Made by a program: the position numbers and the translations under genes. Under the pieces are notes generated by a model. The model saw nothing but the letters and a program-made list of their open reading frames with translations, made no database searches and was not told where the DNA came from. A DNA stretch of 64,000 nt from an uncultured Treponema sp. (GTDB lineage: Bacteria; Spirochaetota; Spirochaetia; Treponematales; Treponemataceae): positions 124,001 to 188,000 of the forward strand of contig ONPD01000003.1 in NCBI GenBank assembly GCA_900319625.1. The letters run 5' to 3'. Within the stretch, counting starts at the first letter, position 1; every line of letters starts with the position of its first letter. Shown here piece by piece: positions 1-7,754 of this stretch.

Positions 1-72
1 CTTGCCGAATATGACGGCCCTGTTTACCTCCGCGCAAGCGAGGCAGAAGTAAAACTTCAGAAAAAAAACTGA
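1..72 (+). CDS. C-terminal end of an unidentified protein (partial)
   Basis: Frame 1 is open from the window edge to a TGA at 70-72 and gives 23 residues that include GPVYLRASEAEV. GPVYLR recalls transketolase-type proteins, but there it lies well before the C-terminus, so I do not assign the family. A strong terminator follows within about 20 bases, which supports a real gene end. Confidence 0.5.
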   Translation, partial: LAEYDGPVYLRASEAEVKLQKKN

Positions 73-93
73 TAAGTTATATGTTAAATAATC

Positions 94-125
94 AAGGCAC
101 GGCTTAAAACCGTGCCTTTTTTTTA
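94..125. terminator. Bidirectional rho-independent terminator
   Basis: A perfect 9-bp stem (94-102 with 110-118) has a 7-base loop, a T-run on the plus side and A-rich sequence on the other side. It separates the partial plus-strand gene from convergent csrA and could serve both. Confidence 0.85.
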
Positions 126-377
126 TTTTCCCAGTAATTTTGATAAAGCGCTCATTGCAGCAAGAGCTGATTTTTCCTCACTGCCAGCTTTATTTTCCAC
201 AGCCGCAGCCTTATTTTCGTTCTGAATGGCATCAAAAACTTCCTGACGGAAAACCTTTACGTTTTTTGGAGCCTCAACACCAATCTTAACCTGGTCGCCG
301 TGAACGTCAATCAGAGTAATAGTGATGTTATCGCCAATCTTTATTTTTTCATCAATTTTTCTTGAAAGGATTAACAT
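123..377 (-). CDS. csrA: Carbon storage regulator / flagellar translational regulator CsrA
   Basis: This 84-residue protein begins [16 protein letters not shown] and continues with the small beta-strand RNA-binding fold of CsrA, including [18 protein letters not shown]. In this family the dimer binds GGA motifs in mRNA leaders, usually blocking the ribosome site. The C-terminal 30 residues are an Ala/Glu/Lys-rich tail longer than in enteric CsrA (about 61 residues). The start codon overlaps the fliW stop by one base (ATGA), which implies translational coupling, and AAGGAG lies upstream. FliW is its known protein antagonist, so the pair forms a regulatory switch at the end of a filament-junction operon. 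Confidence 0.97.
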   Translation of the reverse strand: MLILSRKIDEKIKIGDNITITLIDVHGDQVKIGVEAPKNVKVFRQEVFDAIQNENKAAAVENKAGSEEKSALAAMSALSKLLGK

Positions 378-820
378 CAGCGGTCTCCTTTTTTCTCAAG
401 AGCCTTCATGATATCAAACTTGGTGCTCCAGCGGCTGTCATTCAAAACAACCTGCATGCATTTCTGATTTTTTTTGTTGATAACAAGAGGGCCCTGAAGG
501 TTAGCAGTAATAGGAGTACCGTTACTTGGAACAGTAACGATCGCCATTAAAATTATATCTTCCGGCTTTTCAATTCCGATTTTTGACAAAGTTTCATCAT
601 CAATATCAGCTTCGTAGTTAGAACAGATTCTGAAAGGATCTATGATAAGAAAAGCAAGATTTGAATCCTCACAGGACTGCAGCCAGATAAAAGGCATGTA
701 ATCTGAATCAATCAATGCATATTTTGAATACATTTCGAATCCGAACAAACCTTCCGGAATTGTAAGGAGATTTTCTTCGGCAACATCCACTTTGCCTTTT
801 TCTCTAGTCAATACTTCCAT
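377..820 (-). CDS. fliW: Flagellar assembly factor FliW
   Basis: This 147-residue protein has FliW hallmarks: [20 protein letters not shown] near the N-terminus, FLIIDPF, and a C-terminal [12 protein letters not shown] segment. FliW binds CsrA, and flagellin in other bacteria, so that flagellin export frees FliW to relieve CsrA repression. It lies between flgL and csrA. The Shine-Dalgarno GAGGATGT also resembles a CsrA target and is annotated separately. Confidence 0.95.
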   Translation of the reverse strand: MEVLTREKGKVDVAEENLLTIPEGLFGFEMYSKYALIDSDYMPFIWLQSCEDSNLAFLIIDPFRICSNYEADIDDETLSKIGIEKPEDIILMAIVTVPSNGTPITANLQGPLVINKKNQKCMQVVLNDSRWSTKFDIMKALEKKGDR

Positions 821-823
821 AAA

Positions 824-831
824 ACATCCTC
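824..831 (-). promoter_or_regulatory. fliW ribosome-binding site containing a CsrA-like GGAUGU motif
   Basis: On the minus strand this reads GAGGATGT, four bases before the fliW ATG. It contains GGAUGU, the core of the published CsrA SELEX consensus (RUACARGGAUGU). The match is seen directly; CsrA binding is inferred. Confidence 0.45.
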
Positions 832-871
832 ATAAAAATTATTGTTTACTTATATTTTCCCCGAAGGGCTA

Positions 872-2116
872 TTACCTCATGTAGTTAAGCAATGTTGAAC
901 TGTACATTTTGCCGGCCTGGCTTAGAGTGGCCTGGTTAGTGTAATCAAGCATCTTTAAGTCGGTGATGGCTTTTGTAAAGTCAAGATCCCCTTCCCGGCT
1001 GACCTGCTGGGTTACATCCAGGGCCACCTTAGAGTTTCTTGTGATGTTGATCTGAGCCCGCTCGTATTCAGATCCGTTTTTTGCGATTCTTGTAACAAGA
1101 TTTCCGATGCCCTGATCAAGACTTCCCAAAACTCGTCCGCCGATTGATTCCTGATCCCCTGCAAGAAGGGCGTTTCTGAAGGCAATTACAGTGTCAAAAA
1201 GTGAACCGCCGCTTACGCGGGTGCTGTCTCCAAGGTTGTAAGGAGGACGCTGGGAAGAATCCTTAATGATTCCAAGCTCGTTAAGGGCATTTCCCTGAAT
1301 ATCTTCCAGCCAGAGCTGACGGGCATCAGTTGTTGTAAGATTCAAAGCATTTCTTACAGGGTCAATAGATGCCTTTACTGCCGCATTGCTTTCATTGATT
1401 TTTCCCGCAACCGCATAAATATTATCTCCCTGAGAAATCTTAATCTGAACACCGTCAACACTGATGATACTGTCACTGTTTGCCTGCCAGCTTGAACCGT
1501 CTCTTCCCCCGAAAACCTGCTGATTTTCGGCCCAGAAAGTTCTTACACCGGCGTTGTCGTTATCAAGATATTTTCCTTCATCAACTTCAATTTTATTTAC
1601 CTGAATGTTTCCGTTGTAGCGGACATTCTGAATCAGGGCAGAACCAGAACCTTCAACATTTCCCATTTCAACTTCAAAGGCAGTAGTCTTTGTATTTGTT
1701 CCGGCAAAAATCGAATTTCCGTCAGATGATACGGCATTCGCATTCTGGATAAGCTGCTTTAAAAGCTCGTCTACTTCAGTTGCTATGTTTTTCATATCAT
1801 CCTTTGTGTAGATTCCGTTTGCGCCTGTAACAGCCAGTTCGCGGACACGCTGCATAATTTCAAGCGAGTCTGACATATAACTTTCACGAAGGCTGAAACT
1901 GTCACTCAAAGTTGCGGCATTTTTTTCAAAGGTATTAACGCGGTCAAGGTAAGACTGATAGCGTACAAGGTGACCGGCAGCAACAGGATCATCACGAAGC
2001 TGCTGAATTTTCTGCTGGCTTCCAATCTGATTATTTGCGCGGTTTAAGCGTGATTCCTGAATACGAAGATTGCTCTGGGTATTCATATTATTCATCTGAC
2101 TGCTGATTCTATGCAT
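872..2116 (-). CDS. flgL: Flagellar hook-filament junction protein FlgL (HAP3)
   Basis: This 414-residue protein has a flagellin-like N-terminal helix (MHRISSQMNNMNTQSNL) and a C-terminal helix ending TLLNYMR, the pattern of FlgL. The middle holds the exposed domain, with NSIFAGTNTKTTAFE. FlgL joins FlgK to the filament and is exported by the flagellar type III system. AGGAGGA at 2128-2134 precedes the ATG by 11 bases. The 107-base gap to flgK is unusually long for this operon and contains two hairpins. Confidence 0.95.
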   Translation of the reverse strand: MHRISSQMNNMNTQSNLRIQESRLNRANNQIGSQQKIQQLRDDPVAAGHLVRYQSYLDRVNTFEKNAATLSDSFSLRESYMSDSLEIMQRVRELAVTGANGIYTKDDMKNIATEVDELLKQLIQNANAVSSDGNSIFAGTNTKTTAFEVEMGNVEGSGSALIQNVRYNGNIQVNKIEVDEGKYLDNDNAGVRTFWAENQQVFGGRDGSSWQANSDSIISVDGVQIKISQGDNIYAVAGKINESNAAVKASIDPVRNALNLTTTDARQLWLEDIQGNALNELGIIKDSSQRPPYNLGDSTRVSGGSLFDTVIAFRNALLAGDQESIGGRVLGSLDQGIGNLVTRIAKNGSEYERAQINITRNSKVALDVTQQVSREGDLDFTKAITDLKMLDYTNQATLSQAGKMYSSTLLNYMR

Positions 2117-2150
2117 AATGTGCTTTATCCTCCTGAGGGAAAGCCATTAA

Positions 2151-2213
2151 ACGAGTTTGTCAAGGCTTTAAGCAACGCGTGCCTTGACGAACTCGTATCA
2201 TGACATCCGTCAT
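2151..2213 (-). other. Two consecutive hairpins in the flgK-flgL spacer, one with GGA in its loop
   Basis: Arms 2151-2166 and 2181-2196 pair at 15 of 16 positions. Nearer flgK, 2200-2213 reads on the minus strand as ATGAC, loop GGAT, GTCAT. The second hairpin presents GGA in a loop and contains GGATGT, as known CsrA targets do. No T-run follows, so neither is a standard terminator. A role in CsrA control or mRNA stability of flgL is inferred. Confidence 0.6.
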
Positions 2214-2223
2214 CTATTTCTTT

Positions 2224-4098
2224 TTAAACTCCCAATCTATTAATTACTGTATCCACAAGATTATCCCATACAGTGATAAACTTAGCCGCCGCATTGTAGC
2301 CGTGCTGGAACTTGAGGATATCTGCAAGTTCTTCATCAATATTTACGCCGCTGATTGAATCACGAAGACCACGAAGATCATCCATGATTGCATTCTGACT
2401 GAGAAGATTCATTTCTGCCTGCTCACCCATAAGACCAACGTTTGTAACGGCATCTGCAAAATAATCATCAAAGGTTTTTGAACCGCCAACCATAACCTGG
2501 CTGTTTCTGATTGCGGCAATTTCAACTGCGGCACGACCGTCACCTGTAGCGGCTCCCTGAGAAGAGTCTGCAATACCTGCCGCAACATTCATTACGTCAT
2601 TGCGGATTTTTGGGTTTACTTCTACATAGGCAGAAGGATTAAATACTGGACTTACTGCATACTGACTTTCCTCAGAAAGTGCATTAACAGCATCAGCCTG
2701 ATTAAAGTCGTAGGCAAATTCCTCACCTGCTCCGCGAAGGATTCCGGCATAACCTGCAAGGAAGTATCCCGAATCTTCAACATGACGGATTACAAAATCA
2801 GGATTTTCTTCGTTCAGGGCTGTTGTTCCCTTAAGAACAAGGTGATTGTTTTTATCAAGATAAGCTTTTACTTCACTTGTGCTGTCGTTGATGCGGGCAA
2901 TTACAGTTTCTACTGTATCTGTATGATAGTAAGGAATTTCAACATCGCCGTTTGCACCGCTGAACTTCATAACTCCTTCAAATCCAACCTGTTCCTGTAA
3001 ATCAAGGGAATTGTTTCCGCTGAATCTGAAAATATAAGAAGTATCAAGCTCGCCGTCGCCGTTACGGTCAAAGTTTCCGTTGGCATTTTCTACGAAAGAA
3101 TGCTGAACAAAGAAATCCAGGCCGGTTACCTTGTTTGCACCCACAGCATTGCGGTGAACATCGTTTACAAGGTCAGAAAAGTTCATTGTCATTGTGTTAA
3201 GGCTCTGAATTTCCTTACGAACATCAACATCGCGGAGTTCAACAAGGGCGCCAAGCTTTCCACCAGAAAAATGAGCATCATTTCCTGTATCTGCCCAGAC
3301 TATTTTTGAATAACCTGTATCATCATATTTTGGAGTCAGGGCAAATTCGCGGGCAACGCTTCCCTGAACAAGAACGCGGCCGTCAACATGAACTTCAAAT
3401 TCATCTGAATCGCGCTGGTCCGTTGTTACATTAACCAGCTGGCTGAGTTTATCAACAAGAAGATCGCGGCGGTCAAGAAGGTCATTAGGATTATCTCCCA
3501 TTGCTCTTGAACGAACGATTTCTGCGTTTACGTCTGCGATCTGACGGCTGTAGGAGTTTACCTGTCTCATAGTTGCTTCAATATCACCGTCAAGAAGGTT
3601 ACCTACTCCGCTAAGTCCTTCCCATCTCTGCTTGATTGAGTCAGTAAGAGTAACACCGCGGGTAACAACAGCCTGGCGGGCAGCCTGACTTTCAGGATTA
3701 AGACTGAGATCCTGCCAGCTTTCCCAGAATTTATCCATATTTGAGCGGATTGAAATGTCAGCCGGCTCGTTATAAATCTGTTCCAGCATTGTGTAATAAT
3801 CACTTCTTGTCTGCCAGTAGCTTTCCTGATTAGCCTGGGCAACAATGCGGCCGTCCAGAAGCTCATCACGAATACGGTTGATGCTCTGAGTATCAATTCC
3901 CTGACCAATCATTCCGGCGCGTTCTGCACGCTCAAGGTCTGGTTTATAAAGCGGATCAAATTCCTTCATCTGAACGCGCTGACGTGAATAACCTTCTGTA
4001 TTTGCATTTGAAATATTGTGACCGGCAGTTGTGATGGCATCTGTATGAGCCATAATGCTGCGTTTACCAAGTTCTATTCCAGAAAATGTAGATCCCAT
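2224..4098 (-). CDS. flgK: Flagellar hook-associated protein FlgK (HAP1)
   Basis: This 624-residue protein starts MGSTFSGIELGKRSIMAHTD and contains the rod/hook family motif NISNANTEGYSRQRV near residues 30-45. The C-terminus has the family's helix (DEELADILKFQHGYNAAAKF, then DTVINRLGV). FlgK is the first junction protein on the hook tip. Its length is normal to slightly long, with the extra residues in the central variable domain. It lies 19 bases downstream of the flgN-like gene, in the usual gene order. Confidence 0.97.
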   Translation of the reverse strand: MGSTFSGIELGKRSIMAHTDAITTAGHNISNANTEGYSRQRVQMKEFDPLYKPDLERAERAGMIGQGIDTQSINRIRDELLDGRIVAQANQESYWQTRSDYYTMLEQIYNEPADISIRSNMDKFWESWQDLSLNPESQAARQAVVTRGVTLTDSIKQRWEGLSGVGNLLDGDIEATMRQVNSYSRQIADVNAEIVRSRAMGDNPNDLLDRRDLLVDKLSQLVNVTTDQRDSDEFEVHVDGRVLVQGSVAREFALTPKYDDTGYSKIVWADTGNDAHFSGGKLGALVELRDVDVRKEIQSLNTMTMNFSDLVNDVHRNAVGANKVTGLDFFVQHSFVENANGNFDRNGDGELDTSYIFRFSGNNSLDLQEQVGFEGVMKFSGANGDVEIPYYHTDTVETVIARINDSTSEVKAYLDKNNHLVLKGTTALNEENPDFVIRHVEDSGYFLAGYAGILRGAGEEFAYDFNQADAVNALSEESQYAVSPVFNPSAYVEVNPKIRNDVMNVAAGIADSSQGAATGDGRAAVEIAAIRNSQVMVGGSKTFDDYFADAVTNVGLMGEQAEMNLLSQNAIMDDLRGLRDSISGVNIDEELADILKFQHGYNAAAKFITVWDNLVDTVINRLGV

Positions 4099-4117
4099 TT
4101 TTCATTTACCCCCGATA

Positions 4118-4546
4118 TTAAAACAGCTGATTTACCACAACGCTCTGTGGCTGAGGCTGAAGGATAGCTCCGTTTCTTGAATAATTTTTGTTACGTGAAT
4201 GTGGAAGCGCCTTTTCTACAACCTGCTGAACAAAAGTCCGGCTTATATTTACATAGCTTGCAAAAGCCTTATTTTCTGCCTTGCAGCGGAGAAGTTTTGT
4301 ACGAAGAACTGAAAGATCGTATGTATATGGAGACAAATCACCTCTCTGCATATTTGACTGGATTTTTTCTCTTTTTGAATCAAAACTCTTGAATGAATCT
4401 GAAAGGAAGTTTACTTCAGAAATCAGGGTCATAAGCTTATTCCAGTCCTTCTGATTTACAGCTTCCCGCAGTAATTTCTGCTTTTCGCTGATTGAATCAA
4501 GGATTTCTCCCATACGTTTTAGAATTGCAGCAAATTCTTCGTTCAT
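4118..4546 (-). CDS. flgN: FlgN-like export chaperone for FlgK/FlgL
   Basis: This 142-residue, mostly helical protein (MNEEFAAILKRMGEILDSIS, then REAVNQKDWNKLMTLI) sits directly upstream of flgK. Size, helical content and position fit FlgN, the cytoplasmic chaperone that keeps FlgK and FlgL unfolded for export. The C-terminal 25 residues are Gln/Asn-rich and probably flexible. Sequence similarity among FlgN proteins is weak, so context carries much of this call. GGAG lies six bases before the ATG. Confidence 0.75.
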   Translation of the reverse strand: MNEEFAAILKRMGEILDSISEKQKLLREAVNQKDWNKLMTLISEVNFLSDSFKSFDSKREKIQSNMQRGDLSPYTYDLSVLRTKLLRCKAENKAFASYVNISRTFVQQVVEKALPHSRNKNYSRNGAILQPQPQSVVVNQLF

Positions 4547-4593
4547 AAAAACTCCATGAAAAACCTTTCCCTAGGGTTCGGTCTATCACTTAT

Positions 4594-4620
4594 CTATCGG
4601 AAGCTGAAAAATTTAGTTTA
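4594..4620 (-). promoter_or_regulatory. Sigma-28 (FliA)-type promoter of the flgN-flgK-flgL-fliW-csrA operon
   Basis: On the minus strand TAAACTAA (4620-4613), 11 bases, then TCCGATAG (4601-4594). The established FliA consensus is TAAAGTTT-N11-GCCGATAA, so spacing and both cores (TAAA, CCGATA) match. The start would fall about 40 bases before the first gene, which suits a late flagellar operon. Confidence 0.75.
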
Positions 4621-4708
4621 GTAAATTCTTTGTTAAATTTAATATTTTAATCATGATATAATATTGAAAAGAAAAATAAGATTTTTTATTAATTTAGGAC
4701 TTTGAGCA

Positions 4709-4738
4709 TTGACCAAAAGTCCGTTTTTCTGATATTAT
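4709..4738 (+). promoter_or_regulatory. Candidate sigma-70 promoter of tRNA-His
   Basis: TTGACC at 4709-4714, an 18-base spacer, then TATTAT at 4733-4738. The predicted start is about 17 bases before the tRNA. Confidence 0.55.
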
Positions 4739-4761
4739 TTCAAAGTCTTAACGACAAATAC

Positions 4762-4834
4762 GGTGCCTATAGTTCAGCGGTAGAGCGCCAGATTGTGGAT
4801 CTGGTTGTCGTGGGTTCGATCCCCACTAGGCACC
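4762..4834 (+). tRNA. tRNA-His (anticodon GTG)
   Basis: Complete cloverleaf with the extra G at position -1 (4762) opposite C73 (4834), a hallmark of histidine tRNA. The anticodon loop between CCAGA and TCTGG carries GTG. CCA is not encoded. Confidence 0.96.
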
Positions 4835-4836
4835 CT

Positions 4837-4870
4837 AAAACGAACAGATTAAGCTGTTCGTTTTTTTTTA
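4837..4870 (+). terminator. Rho-independent terminator after tRNA-His
   Basis: Stem CGAACAG (4841-4847) with CTGTTCG (4854-4860), then nine T. It stands between tRNA-His and tRNA-Arg, so transcription of tRNA-Arg must read through it or start in the 18 bases that follow. Confidence 0.8.
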
Positions 4871-4888
4871 AGCAGATTTTTCTGCAAT

Positions 4889-4963
4889 GCGCCTGTAGCT
4901 CATCTGGATCAGAGCGTCGGTCTTCGAAACCGAAGGTAGGGGGTTCGAGTCCCTTCAGACGCA
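4889..4963 (+). tRNA. tRNA-Arg (anticodon TCG)
   Basis: Cloverleaf with anticodon TCG in a CTTCGAA loop. The acceptor stem GCGCCTG against CAGACGC has one C-A mismatch at pair 4:69, and the T stem has two G-U pairs. All other arms are regular. CCA is not encoded. Confidence 0.92.
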
Positions 4964-4964
4964 G

Positions 4965-5021
4965 TTTGATTTTGCGAAGCAAAATCAAATATCAATCATT
5001 TTTGCAGGCAAAAATGATTGA
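4965..5021 (+). repeat. Two tandem perfect inverted repeats after tRNA-Arg
   Basis: First hairpin: 11-bp arms 4965-4975 and 4979-4989 with loop GAA. Second: 14-bp arms 4992-5005 and 5008-5021 with a 2-base centre. Neither has a T-run, so a processing or stability role fits better than termination. Confidence 0.8.
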
Positions 5022-5076
5022 CAGGATTATCAAAAGCAATTTTTTAAGATTTTTTAAGAAATGCGCTTTTTACTAC

Positions 5077-5105
5077 TTGAACAAGAAATGCTTTTCTGAT
5101 AAAGT
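5077..5105 (+). promoter_or_regulatory. Candidate promoter for tRNA-Lys and following tRNAs
   Basis: TTGAAC at 5077-5082, a 17-base spacer, then TAAAGT at 5100-5105, with tRNA-Lys starting at 5118. An ACTACTT/AAGTAGT inverted repeat (5072-5078 and 5102-5108) brackets it. Confidence 0.45.
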
Positions 5106-5117
5106 AGTACTCACTTC

Positions 5118-5190
5118 GGGCGACTAGCTCAGCTGGTAGAGCAACAGACTCTTAATCTGTGGGTCCGGGGTTCGATCCCCCGGTCGCTCA
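5118..5190 (+). tRNA. tRNA-Lys (anticodon CTT)
   Basis: Cloverleaf with acceptor GGGCGAC/GTCGCTC (one G-U pair), anticodon CTT between ACAGA and TCTGT, and a canonical GGTTCGATC T arm. A small AAGGC-TTG-GCCTT hairpin follows at 5197-5209. Confidence 0.96.
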
Positions 5191-5216
5191 TTAAAGAAGG
5201 CTTGGCCTTGATTCAC

Positions 5217-5296
5217 GCGAGAGTGGTGAAATTGGCATACACGCTAGACTTAGGATCTAGTGCTTCGGCGTGAGGGTTCAAGTCCCTCCTCTCGCA
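5217..5296 (+). tRNA. tRNA-Leu (anticodon TAG)
   Basis: Class II tRNA of 80 bases with a long variable arm (TGCTTCGGCG), acceptor GCGAGAG/CTCTCGC and anticodon TAG between CTAGA and TCTAG. A 9-bp hairpin (5294-5302 with 5307-5315) starts at its last bases. Confidence 0.95.
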
Positions 5297-5347
5297 AACA
5301 TTTTTTAATGTTTGCCCTTTCACCAGAACATGCGTGACAATAATTTT

Positions 5348-5419
5348 GCGGAAATAGCTCAGTGGTAGAGCGCCACCTTGCCAAGGTGGATGTCGCGGGT
5401 CCGACTCCCGTTTTCCGCT
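5348..5419 (+). tRNA. tRNA-Gly (anticodon GCC), copy 1
   Basis: Acceptor GCGGAAA/TTTCCGC, anticodon GCC in a CTTGCCA loop, discriminator T. The T loop is TCCGACT, so position 55 is C instead of the near-universal T that becomes pseudouridine. A 7-bp hairpin follows at 5424-5441. Confidence 0.94.
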
Positions 5420-5454
5420 CTACTTTTCAGTGACCTGAAAACGCATAAAACTTT

Positions 5455-5526
5455 GCGGAAATAGCTCAGTGGTAGAGCGCCACCTTGCCAAGGTGGATGT
5501 CGCGGGTCCGACTCCCGTTTTCCGCT
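5455..5526 (+). tRNA. tRNA-Gly (anticodon GCC), copy 2
   Basis: Identical over all 72 bases to the copy 35 bases upstream, including C55 in the T loop. The spacers differ, so this is a local gene duplication or a maintained pair. It ends the cluster. Confidence 0.94.
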
Positions 5527-5536
5527 CTAAATTAAG

Positions 5537-5574
5537 AAAAGCGATTCAGTTAAAATCTGAACCGCTTTTTTTTT
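5537..5574 (+). terminator. Rho-independent terminator of the tRNA cluster
   Basis: AAAAGCG and TTCAG pair with CTGAA and CGCTTTT around one internal mismatch, followed by a nine-base T-run. Confidence 0.8.
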
Positions 5575-5630
5575 ACAATTTTGAACTTTGCTGCCTGCCG
5601 GCAGTTAATTTTATTTAAGGGGTTACCATC

Positions 5631-6983
5631 GTGAAACTTACAAAAGAATTCACAAACTTGGAAAAATCTGCAGTAAAACTGACAGTAACAATCGCAAAGG
5701 CTGATGTAGAACAGTCTTACAAATCAACTTTATCAAAGTATATCAAAAACGCACAGATTCCTGGCTTCCGCAAGGGTCACGTACCGGCAAATGTTCTTGA
5801 GCGCAAATATGGTGACTCCCTCAAAGCTGACGCTCTCGGAGAACTTATTGATTCATCTTTGAATGAAATCTTCCAGAACGAAACAGATAACCGCCCTCTT
5901 CCATATGCTCAGCCGGTAATGGAAAAGGCTCCAGAAATGGACGTAACAAAAGACCTTACTTACACTGTAACTTACGATGTATTCCCAAAAGTATCTGTAA
6001 AAGACTTCTCTGGAATCACAGTAAAAGAACCACAGGTAACAATTTCTGATGCTGACTTGAACGACGAACTCAAGGCAATGCAGGAACGCAACGCTCTTGT
6101 TGTAGATAAAAAAGACGGAGTTGTAGCAAAAGACAACATCGTAACAATCAACTACTCAGAAATCGGCGAAGACGGAAAAGAAATCGCCGGTTCAAAACGC
6201 CAGGACTATGTATTCACAGTTGGAACTGGTGAGAACCTTTACAAAATCGATGACGAAATCATCGGCATGAAAAAGGACGAAACAAAAGAAATTACAAAGA
6301 CATTCAAGAAAGACTACGAAGATTCTGACCTTGCAGGAAAAACAGTAAAACTTTCAGTAACTGTAACTGCTGTAAAAGTTCGCGATCTTCCTGCTCTTGA
6401 TGATGACTTTGCACAGGACTGCAACGCTAAGTACAAGACACTTGCAGATATGAAAGCTGACCTTACAAAGAATATGGAAGCTGCAAAAAACCGCCGTGTT
6501 CGCGAAATGAAAAACAACTCACTTCTCGAACAGCTTGTTGAAAAGAACAAGTTCGATATTCCTGCATCTATGCTCCAGGCTGAACTTGACGGCCGCTGGA
6601 GAATGATGGCTCAGCAGTTCCAGACTACACCAGAGCAGCTTGAAAAAATGGTTTCAGCATCTGGTCAGACAAAAGAAGCTATGCTTACTCAGTGGACTGG
6701 TGATTCAGAAAAAATGCTTAAATCACGCATTATCGTTGATTCACTCCTCCGCGAAAGAAACATCAGCGTAACTCCAGAAGAAATCGAAGCACGTTATGCT
6801 GAAATTGCAGAAGAAGGCGGCATGACAGTAGAAGAAGTTAAAAAACACTATTCTGACGCTCGTGCTAAAGAATACCTTATCGATGATACAAAAGAAAACA
6901 AACTTTACGACGAACTTTACAAAGAAGTTAAAGTTGCAAAAGGCGACAAAATCGCTTTCAAAGATTTGTTTGCAAATAACTAA
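5631..6983 (+). CDS. tig: Trigger factor, ribosome-associated chaperone and peptidyl-prolyl isomerase
   Basis: This 450-residue protein has all three trigger-factor domains. The N-terminal ribosome-binding domain has the signature loop [17 protein letters not shown] (about 44-60). The FKBP-like isomerase domain covers about 150-245 ([15 protein letters not shown]). The helical C-terminal cradle runs to the end ([18 protein letters not shown]). It binds ribosomal protein L23 at the exit tunnel. The start is a GTG, chosen because AAGGGG ends eight bases before it. Placement ahead of clpP and clpX is the common bacterial order. Confidence 0.97.
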   Translation: MKLTKEFTNLEKSAVKLTVTIAKADVEQSYKSTLSKYIKNAQIPGFRKGHVPANVLERKYGDSLKADALGELIDSSLNEIFQNETDNRPLPYAQPVMEKAPEMDVTKDLTYTVTYDVFPKVSVKDFSGITVKEPQVTISDADLNDELKAMQERNALVVDKKDGVVAKDNIVTINYSEIGEDGKEIAGSKRQDYVFTVGTGENLYKIDDEIIGMKKDETKEITKTFKKDYEDSDLAGKTVKLSVTVTAVKVRDLPALDDDFAQDCNAKYKTLADMKADLTKNMEAAKNRRVREMKNNSLLEQLVEKNKFDIPASMLQAELDGRWRMMAQQFQTTPEQLEKMVSASGQTKEAMLTQWTGDSEKMLKSRIIVDSLLRERNISVTPEEIEARYAEIAEEGGMTVEEVKKHYSDARAKEYLIDDTKENKLYDELYKEVKVAKGDKIAFKDLFANN

Positions 6984-7003
6984 TTCTAATCTTTTGTAAT
7001 TAT

Positions 7004-7040
7004 AAATCCTCCGGGCAGTATTTCTCGGAGGATTTTTTTT
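7004..7040 (+). terminator. Rho-independent terminator after tig
   Basis: A perfect 10-bp stem (7004-7013 with 7026-7035), 12-base loop and T-run. It separates tig from clpP, so clpP probably has its own promoter; a TATAAT near 7080 is a possible -10. Confidence 0.85.
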
Positions 7041-7120
7041 ATGCAAAAACCCTACCCTTTTTTGCAGTTTTTCACTATATTTATAATGATAATAATTATT
7101 GTTTTAAGTGGGATAAATTT

Positions 7121-7720
7121 ATGAACGAGCAGATGAATAACCTTGTACCTGTTGTTGTAGAAAAAACAGGAAATGGAGAACGCAGCTACGATATTTTTTC
7201 ACGTCTTTTGAAAGACAGAATCGTTTTTATTGACGGAGAAATTAACGATGCAACAGCTGACCTTGCCGTTGCTCAGATTCTTTTCCTTGAATCAGAAAAT
7301 CCTGAAAAGGATATCAGCATTTACATCAACTCTCCTGGAGGAAGCGTAACTGCAGGTCTTGCAATCTATGATACAATGCAGTACGTAAAATGTGACATTC
7401 AGACAATCTGTATGGGTCAGGCAGCATCTATGGGCGCAATCCTTCTTGCGGGCGGTACAGCCGGAAAACGCTATGCCCTTCCTTCAAGCCGCGTTATGAT
7501 TCATCAGCCTTGGGGCGGAGTTCAGGGCCAGGAAAGTGATATTTCTATCCAGGCTAAAGAAATTATCAGACTTAAAAAGCTTTCTATCGAATATTTTGCT
7601 CATCACACAAAAAAATCAGTTGATGAAGTTGCAAAAGATATGGAACGAGATTACTACATGTCTGCTCAGGATGCACTTGCTTATGGAATTGTAGATCACG
7701 TAATGCCATCAAGAAAATAA
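7121..7720 (+). CDS. clpP: ATP-dependent Clp protease proteolytic subunit
   Basis: This 199-residue serine peptidase has the expected catalytic triad: Ser103 in [11 protein letters not shown], His128 in VMIHQPWGG and Asp177 in MERDYYMS. The [12 protein letters not shown] strand is also present. It forms the tetradecameric barrel that degrades proteins unfolded by ClpX. AAGTGGGA precedes the ATG. It lies 34 bases upstream of clpX and is very likely cotranscribed. Confidence 0.98.
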   Translation: MNEQMNNLVPVVVEKTGNGERSYDIFSRLLKDRIVFIDGEINDATADLAVAQILFLESENPEKDISIYINSPGGSVTAGLAIYDTMQYVKCDIQTICMGQAASMGAILLAGGTAGKRYALPSSRVMIHQPWGGVQGQESDISIQAKEIIRLKKLSIEYFAHHTKKSVDEVAKDMERDYYMSAQDALAYGIVDHVMPSRK

Positions 7721-7754
7721 GTTAAGACGAAGATACACGGGAGGCGTGAGAAAA

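Noticed and set aside
1..72. Transketolase assignment from GPVYLR
   Set aside because: In transketolases this motif is far from the C-terminus; here only about a dozen residues follow.
4702..5127. Open reading frame of 141 codons across the tRNA-His/Arg region
   Set aside because: It runs through two complete tRNA genes and a terminator; openness is incidental.
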